Origin: M3007 sp046296435
GTDB taxonomy: Bacteria > Bacteroidota > Bacteroidia > Chitinophagales > Saprospiraceae
Direction: 5' to 3'
Assembly: GCA_046296435.1 (NCBI GenBank)
Contig: JBKBLI010000006.1
Coordinates: 1-64,000 of the forward strand
Length of the DNA stretch: 64,000 nt
Under the pieces are notes generated by a model. That model did no database searches, was not told the DNA's origin, and was given only the letters and a program-made list of their open reading frames with translations. Numbering within the stretch: the stretch's first letter is position 1; each line of letters begins with the position of its first letter. Shown piece by piece: positions 47,248 through 56,031 of the stretch. The translations under genes were made by a program, and so were the position numbers.

Positions 47248-50200
47248 ATGTACAAACAACCAGCCCTTATTCTGTTAAAAACCATCCTCGTCCTCCAAAC
47301 TTTACTTGCACAATCTCCCCAGCCCCTGGAGGCGCGATTTGAAGCGCCGGGCCTTCGCGTACCCCTCGAACTGCCGTCGGGTCGCAGTGAGGTGTGGGTC
47401 TTGGATCTGATTCCGGAGCGAACGTACGACTTTGTGGCCGTGCCGCGCACCGCCGATCAGAATCTGGCGATTCGCGTGCGGGTATCCGACGCGCTTGCCG
47501 AGTCCGAATCGCGGTTGATGTCGCGCCCCGATCGGCCCAACATGTGCCGCCTCAAGGCCTCAGGCGAAAAGATCGCCCTCGTTCTCGAGTCTGCCGCCGA
47601 CGGGCGCGAGCCGATCTACCTGTCTATCAATTGTTTGGATTGTCCGCGCGAAGCGGAGTGGATCGACCGTTTCAAAGATCAGGCGGAAGTCAACCTCAGC
47701 GTGACGCCTGGAGTCAGCGCGCAGTCGCTGATCCGCAATACGCTGGTCGGCGGCGACTGCTTTGATGTGAGCAACATTACTTTCACGGGCAATATCAATT
47801 CGCGCGGAACATTCAGCAATGGCCAGGCTTCGATCAAACTCGCCCAAGGGATGACGCTCGCCACCGGAAACGTAGCCGGGCTGCCCGGTCCCAACAATGC
47901 AGGAGATTGGAGCGGCGGCTTCGGCGTCAACTCGCCCGATGATCCCGATTTGGCCAAATTGACCAGCGGCAATCAGTTCGATGTTTCGACCATTACTTTC
48001 CAATTCACGCCCACGGCGCCTGTTGTGAATTTCGATTTTGTGTTCGGCTCCGACGAGTACTGCGAGTACGCAGGCAGCTCATTCAACGATGTATTTGGCT
48101 TCTTCATTTCCGGGCCGGGCATCAACGGCACGAAGAACATCGCGCTCCTGCCCAACGGCGCTCCGGTCGCTATCAACAACGTCAACCACCTGCAAAATCA
48201 ACAGTTTTACGTCAACAACAACAATTTTCTGTTTGGCGGTTGCTTCGGCTACGGGCAGGCTGCGCCCAACTTCTGCCAGTTGGATGGCTGGACCAAAGTG
48301 CTAAAAGCGACTGTTAACCTGATCCCCTGCGAGACTTACACGCTGAAGTTGGCGATTGCCGATATCAACGACGCGCTGTACGGATCGGCTGTTTTCCTGC
48401 GCGCCAACTCTTTCGAAGCGGGAGAGGGCGCCAAGGCGGAAGTGGTCTATCCGTACGGACTGGACCATGCGCCCGAAGGTTGCGGCACGCCTGAGTTGCG
48501 CTTCAGCAGGGCCGGCGACGCAAGCAGTCCGCTTTGGGTGTATTTTGATATCGGCGGCTCTGCAACGCCCGGCGTCGATTACGCCGCATTCCCTGATTCT
48601 ATATTTTTCCCGGCGGGGGTCAAAGAGGTCTCTTTGCCTATCGCCATATTCGACGACGGGATTGCCGAGGGCGAAGAGCATATCGTCGTTTCGTTAGCTA
48701 CCTCTTGCTCATGCGAACAACAGCAGGTAACCCTGCGCATACGCGACAAGGAAAAAATCCAGGCCGCGCTTCAGGATGTGAGCTACTGCGGCCCGGATGT
48801 GCTGACGCTGACGCCGACAGTAAGCGGGGGGATAGCGCCCTTTACCTACATTTGGAGCAACGGATCCGGCGAGCAAGCGCTGCAAATCAACGTCCCGGCG
48901 GTCGGGACCTATCAGGTTACCGTGACAGATGCGTGCGGCGATAGCGATGTGGCGGCGGCTTCGGTGCAGGCAACGGCGGCGCCCACGGCGACGCTCCTTG
49001 GCGGGGACGCAGCCCTGTGTGTGAGCGCGGGCGAAACCGCTGCCGTAAGCGTAGTCATAGAGGGCCTGGCCCCATGGGTGTTGACCCTCGACGGGCCGGA
49101 CGGGTCTTTGGTCGATACGACGGACGTATCCCCTTATGTATTCGAAACCGATAAGCCCGGCGTCTATGCGCTCGTTGGCGTATTGTCCTTGGCGGGCCAG
49201 TGTCCGGGCGAAGCAAGCGGCAGCGTCCTGGTAGCTCCGGCTATCGAAGGCCTTGCGCTCAGCGCCCAGAACCCCTCTTGTCAGGGTCTGAGCGACGGCG
49301 CGATCGATGTGCAGATCGCCGGCGGCGTCAACCCCTATGTGCTCGACGTGTCGTCTGGCGGCCAAAGCGTCGCCCTCACGCAACTCGGAGCGGGCCTGTA
49401 TGTCGTTGCGGTAATGGATGAGAATGGTTGTTCGGCCACAGACAGTATCGCACTGAACGAGCCGCCGGCCTTGGTTGCGGCGGTCGCCGCTCCGGCCCAA
49501 ATCAACTGTATCGATAAAGAAGCGTCGCCGGATCTGAGCGTCGAAGGGGGCATCCCCGGCTACGCTTACTCGTGGAGCCACGGATTCGGCAATGCGCCCA
49601 ACCCCGTGTTCGACGCCGCAGGCGAATACGGCGTCACTGTGACCGACCAGAACGGTTGCACCGCTACGGCTGTTTTTGTCGTGACGGCCGATTTGGAAGC
49701 GCCAGAGGTCGGCATTGCTGCGCCCCCGGCGCTAAGCTGCGCGCAACTCCATATCCTGATTGACGGTTCTGCGTCGTCGCAAGGGCCTGCATACGCCTAC
49801 CAGTGGACCGGCCCGGGAATTGTGGGGCAGAGCGACGGGGCGCTTGTCGCCGTCAATGCGCCGGGCAGCTATACCCTAGAGGTACGCGACGCGACCAACG
49901 GCTGCACGGCCACAGGCGCAGTGGACGTCGCGCAAGACATATCCGCCCCCGAGGCCCAAGCCTCTTCGCCGGGTAGTCTGAGCGTAGATCAGCCTGTACT
50001 GACCTTAAGCGCTGCCGGCTCCTCTTCCGGGCCAGAGTTTGAATACATGTGGAGCAGCGCCGACGGCAATTTTGTCTGCTGCCAAAACACAGCCTCGCCT
50101 CAGGTAGATCAACCCGGAACATACACCCTTACGGTGACCAATACGCTCAACGGCTGTACGGCCGGCGCTTCGGTCCTCGTCCAGCAGGATGCAGCCGAAC

Positions 50201-50949
50201 CCTGCGACGTCAAGACTTTTGGCTGCCTGACCTACGAGTTGCTGGCCATATTCATCAACGCCAAAAACGAGCGTACCTACCGCATGCGGGTCACCAACAA
50301 CTGTCCCGAACCAATGATCCACGTGCTGTTTCAACTGCCCAATGGCGTGACGGCTCGCGCTCCGCTGACCAATGCAGTCTATACCGCTCCCGGCGGGCGT
50401 ACTTACGAAGTGCGCAACCCCAATTTTTCGCCTTATCGCTCCATCCGATTCAAATCGCTGAGCGACAGCATAAGCAACGGCGCTTCAGAGATCTTCCAAT
50501 ACACCTTACCGCCGCAGGCCATACCGGCTTACATTCAAGCTACGGCAAGGCTGAAGCCGGCTACCTTCTATTCGGCTTATCTGAATACTTTCTTTTGCGA
50601 CCCCATCCCCGAAGCTTTTGCCGGCGAAGGAGTAGAAATACTGATCGACCCTGCGGAAGCTATCGCCCTTCGCAAGGCGCTCCCGACGGCGGACGCGGGC
50701 CAAGGAATAAGGGTATGGCCAAACCCCGCAGGCGATCATTGCTATATCGAAGCGCCCGCGGGTCAGGATGTCCAGTTGCGCATCAGCGACATGAATGGCA
50801 GGCTATTGCACACGAAGCGTTGGTCCGCCGCCGGACAGCCCGAACTGCTGCGCCTTGAGGGCATAGTCAGAGAGGCAGGATGTTATATCTTTAGTTTCCT
50901 ACGCGAGGGCGAAGCGCCGACGCATGTGCGCCTAATGGTCGGGAATTGA
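47248..50949 (+). CDS. Large T9SS-secreted protein with choice-of-anchor L, Calx-beta and SprB-like repeats
   Basis: The 1233-residue product has a signal peptide, an N-terminal beta domain, a choice-of-anchor L domain (about 150-385, with TLATGNVAGLPGPNNAGDWS, FDFVFGSDEYCEYAG, DVFGFFISGPG), a Calx-beta-like domain (about 405-490), five or more SprB-type repeats (for example GGIAPFTYIWSNGSG, GGIPGYAYSWSHGFG, AYAYQWTGPGIVG) and a C-terminal T9SS sorting domain (VWPNPAGDHCYIEA, LRISDMNGRLL). SprB is a gliding adhesin; the repeats here suggest adhesion, but this protein is far shorter than SprB. It ends at a strong terminator. Confidence 0.88.
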   Translation: MYKQPALILLKTILVLQTLLAQSPQPLEARFEAPGLRVPLELPSGRSEVWVLDLIPERTYDFVAVPRTADQNLAIRVRVSDALAESESRLMSRPDRPNMCRLKASGEKIALVLESAADGREPIYLSINCLDCPREAEWIDRFKDQAEVNLSVTPGVSAQSLIRNTLVGGDCFDVSNITFTGNINSRGTFSNGQASIKLAQGMTLATGNVAGLPGPNNAGDWSGGFGVNSPDDPDLAKLTSGNQFDVSTITFQFTPTAPVVNFDFVFGSDEYCEYAGSSFNDVFGFFISGPGINGTKNIALLPNGAPVAINNVNHLQNQQFYVNNNNFLFGGCFGYGQAAPNFCQLDGWTKVLKATVNLIPCETYTLKLAIADINDALYGSAVFLRANSFEAGEGAKAEVVYPYGLDHAPEGCGTPELRFSRAGDASSPLWVYFDIGGSATPGVDYAAFPDSIFFPAGVKEVSLPIAIFDDGIAEGEEHIVVSLATSCSCEQQQVTLRIRDKEKIQAALQDVSYCGPDVLTLTPTVSGGIAPFTYIWSNGSGEQALQINVPAVGTYQVTVTDACGDSDVAAASVQATAAPTATLLGGDAALCVSAGETAAVSVVIEGLAPWVLTLDGPDGSLVDTTDVSPYVFETDKPGVYALVGVLSLAGQCPGEASGSVLVAPAIEGLALSAQNPSCQGLSDGAIDVQIAGGVNPYVLDVSSGGQSVALTQLGAGLYVVAVMDENGCSATDSIALNEPPALVAAVAAPAQINCIDKEASPDLSVEGGIPGYAYSWSHGFGNAPNPVFDAAGEYGVTVTDQNGCTATAVFVVTADLEAPEVGIAAPPALSCAQLHILIDGSASSQGPAYAYQWTGPGIVGQSDGALVAVNAPGSYTLEVRDATNGCTATGAVDVAQDISAPEAQASSPGSLSVDQPVLTLSAAGSSSGPEFEYMWSSADGNFVCCQNTASPQVDQPGTYTLTVTNTLNGCTAGASVLVQQDAAEPCDVKTFGCLTYELLAIFINAKNERTYRMRVTNNCPEPMIHVLFQLPNGVTARAPLTNAVYTAPGGRTYEVRNPNFSPYRSIRFKSLSDSISNGASEIFQYTLPPQAIPAYIQATARLKPATFYSAYLNTFFCDPIPEAFAGEGVEILIDPAEAIALRKALPTADAGQGIRVWPNPAGDHCYIEAPAGQDVQLRISDMNGRLLHTKRWSAAGQPELLRLEGIVREAGCYIFSFLREGEAPTHVRLMVGN

Positions 50950-50966
50950 TACCAAGGCGATAATAC

Positions 50967-51006
50967 GACCGTTCCGAGCCTGTCGGTTTCGGAACGGTCT
51001 TTTTTT
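50967..51006 (+). terminator. Strong rho-independent terminator of the 1233-residue gene
   Basis: GACCGTTCCGA (50967-50977) pairs with TCGGAACGGTC (50989-50999), followed by seven T and then GT-A7, so the T-run is again half of a T/A dyad. Confidence 0.9.
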
Positions 51007-51172
51007 GTAAAAAAACAACGGCGCTTCGGAACTGTATAAAGCAGTCGTCCCGGTATGCCGCAAAGGCCGATGCGCCTTGATGAGGCATACGTCCTTAGCC
51101 TATGCAGGTCCCGTAGAGGCGCGCGCACCGCTTATTTTGACTATATAGGGCGCCGTTGTTGTGAGCATGGCG

Positions 51173-51180
51173 TACTTTTG
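51173..51180 (+). promoter_or_regulatory. Orphan -7 box (TACTTTTG)
   Basis: A full match to TAnnTTTG with no recognised gene directly downstream before the ACMSD promoter. It could start a short untranslated RNA or a long leader to the ACMSD gene. Confidence 0.35.
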
Positions 51181-51284
51181 CGCCGAGCGTTCGGTCGTTT
51201 GCGTCGGCGAAGCCCTTTTGGGCGCGCAAATTGAAGATCATCCGCCCTTGCCAAGTTCGCATCGCTCGTCTATGCCTCACGCCC

Positions 51285-51299
51285 TTTTTTTCCAAAAAA
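51285..51299 (-). repeat. T7-CC-A6 dyad in inverted orientation (GGGCGTGAGG flank on minus)
   Basis: On the minus strand it reads T6-GG-A7 followed by GGGCGTGAGGC, matching the flanked plus-strand copies. It lies between two plus-strand genes. Confidence 0.55.
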
Positions 51300-51340
51300 T
51301 ACACCCGTCGTTGCAGGCGAGACCGGCGCGGCACACCCGG

Positions 51341-51348
51341 TACCTTTG
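51341..51348 (+). promoter_or_regulatory. Promoter -7 box (TACCTTTG) of the ACMSD-type gene
   Basis: A full match to TAnnTTTG, 31 bases before the ATG at 51379. It supports that ATG over in-frame codons further upstream. Confidence 0.65.
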
Positions 51349-51378
51349 CGCGGCGCTCAAAGCAAAAGAAAAAAAGCC

Positions 51379-52383
51379 ATGCGTCTGAAGTTAGATATGC
51401 ACACCCATATCCTGCCCGAAAAGCTCCCCAATTTTGCGGAGCGATTCGGGTACGGCGATTTTATTCATCTTGCGCCCAGCGAACGCCCAGGATTTGCTCG
51501 GATGATGAAGGGCGACGTTTTTTTTCGGGAGATTGGCGCTAACTGTTGGGATCCTGAGTTGCGCATCCGCGAGTACATGAGCCGCAACTGCGCGACGCAA
51601 GTCGTTTGTACGATTCCAGTGATGTTTTCGTACTGGGCTAAACCGGCCGATTGCCTTGCGCTGTCGCAATTCCTCAACGACCATCTGGCTGGCGTGGTGG
51701 ACGACTTCCCCGACCACTACGAGGCGCTCGGCACGATCCCCATGCAGGATACCGACCTGGCGATACGGGAGTTGGAGCGGCTCCAATCGCTCAACTTCCC
51801 GGGTATTCAGATCGGCTCCAACGTCAACCAAAAGAACCTCAGCGAGCCGGAGTTTTTCCCTATATTTGAGGCTTGTCAGGAGCTGAACCTGGCGGTGCTG
51901 ATCCATCCCTGGGAGATGATGGGCGAGGCGCACATGCAAAAATACTGGCTGCCCTGGTTGGTCGGTATGCCTGCCGAGACAGCTCGCGCCGCCGCTTCGC
52001 TGATTTTTGGAGGCGTGTTGGAGCGGCTGCCCCGCTTGCGTGTGTGTTTTGCGCATGCGGGCGGCTCGCTGATTCCGACGATAGGGCGTTTGGAGCATGG
52101 CTTCAACTGTCGCCCGGATTTGGTGGCTGTGGACAACCCTGTGCCTCCGCGCGCTTATCTCGGTCGGTTTTGGATAGACTCGGTCACGCACGACGCGCAG
52201 TTGCTGCGCTACGTGCTGGAGGTAGCCGGCGAGGACAAGGTATGCTTCGGCACGGATTATCCTTTCCCCTTGGGCGACTTAGAGATTGGGGCATTCATCG
52301 AGCAGATGGGCCTTGCCCCCGAGACGCTGGACAAATTGTTCTACCGCAACGCCATTGCCTGGCTGCACGGCCATGAAGCCTAA
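51379..52383 (+). CDS. 2-amino-3-carboxymuconate-6-semialdehyde decarboxylase-type amidohydrolase
   Basis: ACMSD is a zinc enzyme that decarboxylates ACMS, diverting kynurenine-derived carbon away from quinolinate and NAD. The 334-residue TIM-barrel protein has HxH at 8 and 10 (DMHTHILPE), His176 (IHPWEM), His226 (FAHAGGS) and Asp293 (FGTDYPFPLG), almost the same numbering as in characterised bacterial ACMSD. Its closest recognised pathway partner in the window is tryptophan 2,3-dioxygenase at 62267. Related decarboxylases of the same superfamily cannot be excluded. It has its own promoter. Confidence 0.9.
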   Translation: MRLKLDMHTHILPEKLPNFAERFGYGDFIHLAPSERPGFARMMKGDVFFREIGANCWDPELRIREYMSRNCATQVVCTIPVMFSYWAKPADCLALSQFLNDHLAGVVDDFPDHYEALGTIPMQDTDLAIRELERLQSLNFPGIQIGSNVNQKNLSEPEFFPIFEACQELNLAVLIHPWEMMGEAHMQKYWLPWLVGMPAETARAAASLIFGGVLERLPRLRVCFAHAGGSLIPTIGRLEHGFNCRPDLVAVDNPVPPRAYLGRFWIDSVTHDAQLLRYVLEVAGEDKVCFGTDYPFPLGDLEIGAFIEQMGLAPETLDKLFYRNAIAWLHGHEA

Positions 52384-52389
52384 GTTGGC

Positions 52390-53415
52390 TCAGAAGTGTT
52401 TCCAACCTTGCGCCTTGATCGGGTGTAGCCGTCCGCCTTTGGTATTGAGCAAGACGCCGTCGCGGGCTTCGGTGATTTCGCCGGCGATGTAAATGTCGGG
52501 CAAGAGCCGCACCTTGTCGGTGTCTTTGGGGTCGATGGTGAAGAGCAACTCGTAATCCTCGCCGCCGCTGAGCGCGCAGGTGATGGGGTCGAGTTTGAAT
52601 TTGAGGGCCATCAGTTGGGTGTCGTTGTGGATGGGCACCCCGCTTTCTTCGATGAGCGCGCCTACGCCGCTTTGTTTGCAGATGTGGAATATCTCTGAAG
52701 CCAGGCCGTCGGAGATGTCGATCATGGCTGTGGGTTTCAGATCGGCGCGCCTGAATATTTCGATCATTTCGCGGCGGGCTTCAGGCTTGAGTTGGCGACC
52801 GATCACATATTTCTGATCTTCGAGGTCGGGTTGCACATCCGGAGCGCTTTGCCATACCCTTTTTTCGCGTTCCAGGAGTTGCAGGCCGATGTAAGCGCCG
52901 CCCAGGTCGCCGCTGATGCAGATCAGATCGCCCACTTTGGCGCCGCTGCGATAGGTCACGCGTTCTTGTTCGCAGCGTCCGATAGCGGTGACGCTGATGG
53001 CCAGCCCTTTGGGCGACGAGGTCGTATCGCCGCCGACGAGGTCCACGTTGTAAGCCTTACAAGCTGCCTGAATGCCGGCGTATAGCTCTTCTAAGGCCTC
53101 TACCGAAAAACGGTTGGACAAGGCAATGGACACCGTGACTTGCTCGGCCATGCCGTTCATGGCGTAAATATCGCTCAAATTGACGGCTATGGCCTTGTAC
53201 CCAAGATGTTTGAGCGGCGTGTAGGCCAAATCAAAATGGATGCCTTCGACCAGCATGTCCGTGCTGACCAACATACACATCCCCCCGCCGATATCGATGA
53301 CGGCCGCGTCGTCGCCCACGCCTTTGAGGGTGCTGTGCCGCTGTGGGGCGAAGGGCGCCGTGAGACGCTCGATGAGTCCAAATTCGCCAAGTTCGTTGAC
53401 GTCGGTGCGCTGCAT
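52390..53415 (-). CDS. thiL: Thiamine-monophosphate kinase
   Basis: ThiL phosphorylates thiamine monophosphate to the active cofactor thiamine diphosphate. The 341-residue protein contains VGDDAAVID, LVSTDMLVEGIHFD, AVNLSDIYAMNGMAEQVTVS, VGGDTTSS, DISDGLASE and SGGEDYELLF, all standard for ThiL. The ATG at 53415 lies 18 bases below the TAATTTTG box, which excludes the longer in-frame extension to 53496. It converges with the ACMSD-type gene with six bases between. Confidence 0.97.
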   Translation of the reverse strand: MQRTDVNELGEFGLIERLTAPFAPQRHSTLKGVGDDAAVIDIGGGMCMLVSTDMLVEGIHFDLAYTPLKHLGYKAIAVNLSDIYAMNGMAEQVTVSIALSNRFSVEALEELYAGIQAACKAYNVDLVGGDTTSSPKGLAISVTAIGRCEQERVTYRSGAKVGDLICISGDLGGAYIGLQLLEREKRVWQSAPDVQPDLEDQKYVIGRQLKPEARREMIEIFRRADLKPTAMIDISDGLASEIFHICKQSGVGALIEESGVPIHNDTQLMALKFKLDPITCALSGGEDYELLFTIDPKDTDKVRLLPDIYIAGEITEARDGVLLNTKGGRLHPIKAQGWKHF

Positions 53416-53432
53416 ATTTGCGATTTTGAGCG

Positions 53433-53440
53433 CAAAATTA
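53433..53440 (-). promoter_or_regulatory. Promoter -7 box (TAATTTTG) of thiL
   Basis: A full match to TAnnTTTG on the minus strand, giving a leader of only about 12 bases before the ATG at 53415. Confidence 0.55.
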
Positions 53441-53515
53441 ACTTTTTCCAAAACTACGGAGTCTCGCCGCTTCAGAATATAGGATGAAAGGGGCAATTAG
53501 CGGCTATAGGGCGTG

Positions 53516-53531
53516 TTTTTTCGAAAAAAAA
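53516..53531 (+). repeat. T6-CG-A8 dyad with GGGCGCGAGAAGGGCGCGG flank
   Basis: It lies between the end of the TolC-like gene and the thiL promoter. The flank contains GGGCGCG twice. It closely resembles the copies at 12629 and 27085. Confidence 0.65.
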
Positions 53532-53681
53532 GGGCGCGAGAAGGGCGCGGCGGGTTTGGCGCGCTTTGCGTGAAAAACGACTGCGCCGATACCGATAATT
53601 TGCAGGGATTTGGCGCAAAGGGCGCAAAATATCACAGTTTGCACGCCGGATGGGAAGGGTGTAGCGCGGAGAGTAGGGGGG

Positions 53682-54413
53682 CTAATCGACTTTGGCGGGG
53701 TGTAATACCTGTTCCCAGCGGATGCCGATGAGCTCTTCGAGCAGGATTTTGGCGATGAGCAGGTCTGATTCGGCGCGGATACGCGCTTCCTGAGCCGTGT
53801 AGTAAGCGGAGGATGCCGTGGAGTAGTCCTCGAAGGTTTTTTCGTCGGTTTTGTAGAGTTGTTGGATGAGCACAAAATTGTTGTAGGCCTCCTGTTCGAC
53901 GATGGCGCGGGTCTTGACGATTTCGCGGGCAAGTTGGAAGCGGGCGTAGCGGCTCAGCGTTTCGGCGCGCAGTTCGAGTTTGCTCAGGTTGACTTTGTGT
54001 TGGGCGATGAGCACTTCCTGTTTGCCGATGTAGGTTTGGTCTTTTTGGGTAAACAGGCGGTTGAGGTTGAGGTTGAGGCCAAAATTGTATCGGGGGAAAA
54101 ATACGTTGCCGAAGCTATCCACGCCGCGCAGGTTGGCTTCGTTGAGGTTGAATGTGGCTTGCACGTCGCGCATCCACTCTTTTCGGCGGTTGCGCGATTC
54201 GGCTTCCGCTTTGCGGACTTCGGTCTGGGCGATGGCGCTTTCGGGATTGTTCATCCAAGCCAACTGCACGAGGTATTCGCCCAGGTCGCGGGCTTTGGCG
54301 TCAATGGGCTGGACCACCATGTCGAAATCGGCGATCTGGGCGCTTGCCGCGTTGGATGCTGCGAGCGCCGACAGGACAAGCAACAAAACTGCCGGGAAGT
54401 TAGCGTGTTTCAT
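53682..54413 (-). CDS. Short TolC-like secreted coiled-coil protein of the polysaccharide operon
   Basis: The 243-residue product has a signal peptide (VLLLVLSALAASNAASAQ) and then long helices with heptad-like spacing (SAIAQTEVRKAEAESRNRRKEW, IGKQEVLIAQHKVNLSKLEL, YYTAQEARIRAESDLLIAKI), the pattern of half of a TolC-type outer-membrane efflux protein, but about half its usual length. It starts at the ATG at 54413, overlapping the stop of the O-antigen-ligase-like gene by 14 bases, so it is translationally coupled. A role in exporting or anchoring the operon's polysaccharide is inferred only. Confidence 0.72.
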   Translation of the reverse strand: MKHANFPAVLLLVLSALAASNAASAQIADFDMVVQPIDAKARDLGEYLVQLAWMNNPESAIAQTEVRKAEAESRNRRKEWMRDVQATFNLNEANLRGVDSFGNVFFPRYNFGLNLNLNRLFTQKDQTYIGKQEVLIAQHKVNLSKLELRAETLSRYARFQLAREIVKTRAIVEQEAYNNFVLIQQLYKTDEKTFEDYSTASSAYYTAQEARIRAESDLLIAKILLEELIGIRWEQVLHPAKVD

Positions 54414-55905
54414 GTGCGGATGCGGGATTGTGTGCAAAAGCGGGATCAAAATTTTTGAGGGCCACCAGGACCGCGAGAAAGATGTTGTAAATCATGTTCA
54501 TGGGCTGCTGCAGGATAGCCTCCTGAGCGTAGCAGGCCACGGCTAACATAAGGCACCAGACGGTGATTCCGGCGTACAGGCTTTTGATCAGCGGGTCGCG
54601 GCAGCGCATGAAGTAGTACAGCCCTGTGCGCAGCACGACATAGTGAAAAAGGGTGTAGAGAATCAGCCCGATCCAACCCAGTTCGATGCCCATACGAACG
54701 AAACTGGAGTCGTGCGGAAAGTCCGATAGCCAGCTATCCGGGTTGAAGCGCTTGCCCCAGACGCCGCAACTTCCCAGACCTGCGCCAATCGGGTGCGATC
54801 GTATGAAGGGTTGTATTTTTTTCTGGTTGGCCAAACGTAGATTCATGGAGTCGTCTTGCTTGGGTCTGAAAGCCGACTGAATACGATACACCACCCCGCT
54901 TGACGTGGACTTGAGCACAAACACGCCCCCCAGCAAGCCGATCAAGACGCCGGCTATCAGTACGCGTCGGTTGAGAATGAGCCCCATATAGAAAAACAAA
55001 CCTACCGGCACGAGCACAAACGCCGTACGCGTGCCGGTGTAGGCCATGGCCCATAGCGAGGTCAGTCCCATGAGGGCCAACGCCATTTTTTGCCACCTTT
55101 TTTGAACGCCAAAAAATAAGGCGCCGCAAAAAATCGCGAAACAAGCCATCAGAATGCCAAAGGTCGTCGGGTCGTAGCAATAAGAGGGAATACGCATCAT
55201 GCCCCATTGGAAGTAGAGTTGATGCCGGAGAGGGTCGGCATAAATCCAGGCCAGTTCGGCGGCGCTAAATCCTACGAACTGCTGCTTCAGACCATAAATC
55301 GCCCCGATAAAACAGAGGGCGATAATCATCTTGATCAAGGCCATCATAGCGGGCCGGTTGCGCCAGAAGGCATAGACGCCCACCACGTAGGCCAATTGGA
55401 GTATGGCCACCGTGCGCACCGTGTAAAGCCAGGCTTTTTGGGACTCGGCATAAGGGTTGAGCGCCTGCAGGAAATTATAGAACAGCCAGGCGCCGATCAT
55501 GTAGCTCATCGGGTGATTCAGGAACGCCCAGTCCCTCTCTTTGATCTGGCGAAGCACAATGCCGATCAGGCAGACCAGAATAAGCAGGTCGAGCAAAGTG
55601 CCGATGGGGGCGTTTGTGAACTTTGCGGCAAAGACCACCATACAAGCGGCGAACAAGATCATGCCCAGCCCAAAAGCCAGATTGAATACGCAAAAAGCCA
55701 CCAGCGGCAGGCCAACCAGGACAAGAAGAACCAAAAAACCGAATTTGAGGTCAAGCGCGGCGGCCATCCAGGCCACCGGAATCACGCTGACAAGCAGCAG
55801 CATGACGCTCAGGGTGCGATCTGCGACTTTCAGGTCTGCGAATCGCCTGACAATGCGCCCGAAAAGACCCTGTTCGTCGGATTCAAAAAGTTCTCCGTGC
55901 AACAT
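54400..55905 (-). CDS. O-antigen ligase/polymerase-like membrane protein (Wzy_C type)
   Basis: The 501-residue inner-membrane protein has about twelve hydrophobic helices and a large periplasmic loop containing AFRPKQDDSMNLRLANQKK and HPIGAGLGSCGVWGKRF, the pattern of the O-antigen ligase/Wzy_C family; GTRTAFVLVPVG before it is also characteristic. It should polymerise or ligate a surface polysaccharide. It follows the 37-residue membrane microprotein by 12 bases and overlaps the TolC-like gene by 14 bases. Confidence 0.88.
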   Translation of the reverse strand: MLHGELFESDEQGLFGRIVRRFADLKVADRTLSVMLLLVSVIPVAWMAAALDLKFGFLVLLVLVGLPLVAFCVFNLAFGLGMILFAACMVVFAAKFTNAPIGTLLDLLILVCLIGIVLRQIKERDWAFLNHPMSYMIGAWLFYNFLQALNPYAESQKAWLYTVRTVAILQLAYVVGVYAFWRNRPAMMALIKMIIALCFIGAIYGLKQQFVGFSAAELAWIYADPLRHQLYFQWGMMRIPSYCYDPTTFGILMACFAIFCGALFFGVQKRWQKMALALMGLTSLWAMAYTGTRTAFVLVPVGLFFYMGLILNRRVLIAGVLIGLLGGVFVLKSTSSGVVYRIQSAFRPKQDDSMNLRLANQKKIQPFIRSHPIGAGLGSCGVWGKRFNPDSWLSDFPHDSSFVRMGIELGWIGLILYTLFHYVVLRTGLYYFMRCRDPLIKSLYAGITVWCLMLAVACYAQEAILQQPMNMIYNIFLAVLVALKNFDPAFAHNPASAHETR

Positions 55906-55917
55906 CGCTCAGCGGTA

Positions 55918-56031
55918 TTAAAAAAACAATACTTTCAAAAAAATACCTAACAGTATCGCGATGATCAGCAGGTGCATCAGCCCTTCGAGCAGGCGATGGT
56001 AAGGGCTGAGTTCTTCTTTATACTTGTTCAT
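55918..56031 (-). CDS. 37-residue single-pass membrane microprotein
   Basis: The ATG at 56031 lies inside the 3' end of the glycosyltransferase gene (14-nt overlap of the form ATGAA...TAA) and the stop at 55918 is 12 bases before the O-antigen-ligase-like ATG. The peptide begins with a charged amphipathic stretch (NKYKEELSPYHRLLEGL) and ends with a hydrophobic segment of about 18 residues (LLIIAILLGIFLKVLFF), so it is a plausible single-pass inner-membrane peptide. The same 14-nt overlap geometry is used two genes later, which supports real translation. I recognise no family; a regulator or assembly factor of the neighbouring polymerase is inference. Confidence 0.65.
   Translation of the reverse strand: MNKYKEELSPYHRLLEGLMHLLIIAILLGIFLKVLFF

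Larger units (their letters stand above)
50950..51378. other. Intergenic stretch of 429 bases
   Basis: It holds a strong terminator (50967-51006), two T-run/A-run dyads (51000-51015 and 51285-51299), an apparently orphan TACTTTTG box (51173-51180) and the TACCTTTG box of the ACMSD gene (51341-51348). A small frame of 75 codons starts at the ATG at 51167, within that orphan box region, but it shows no signal peptide or recognisable motif; I do not call it a gene. Confidence 0.55.

Noticed and set aside
51167..51388. A possible 75-codon gene between the T9SS cargo and the ACMSD-type gene
   Set aside because: It contains a promoter box, a T/A dyad and the ACMSD start region, and its translation shows no known motif or signal sequence.
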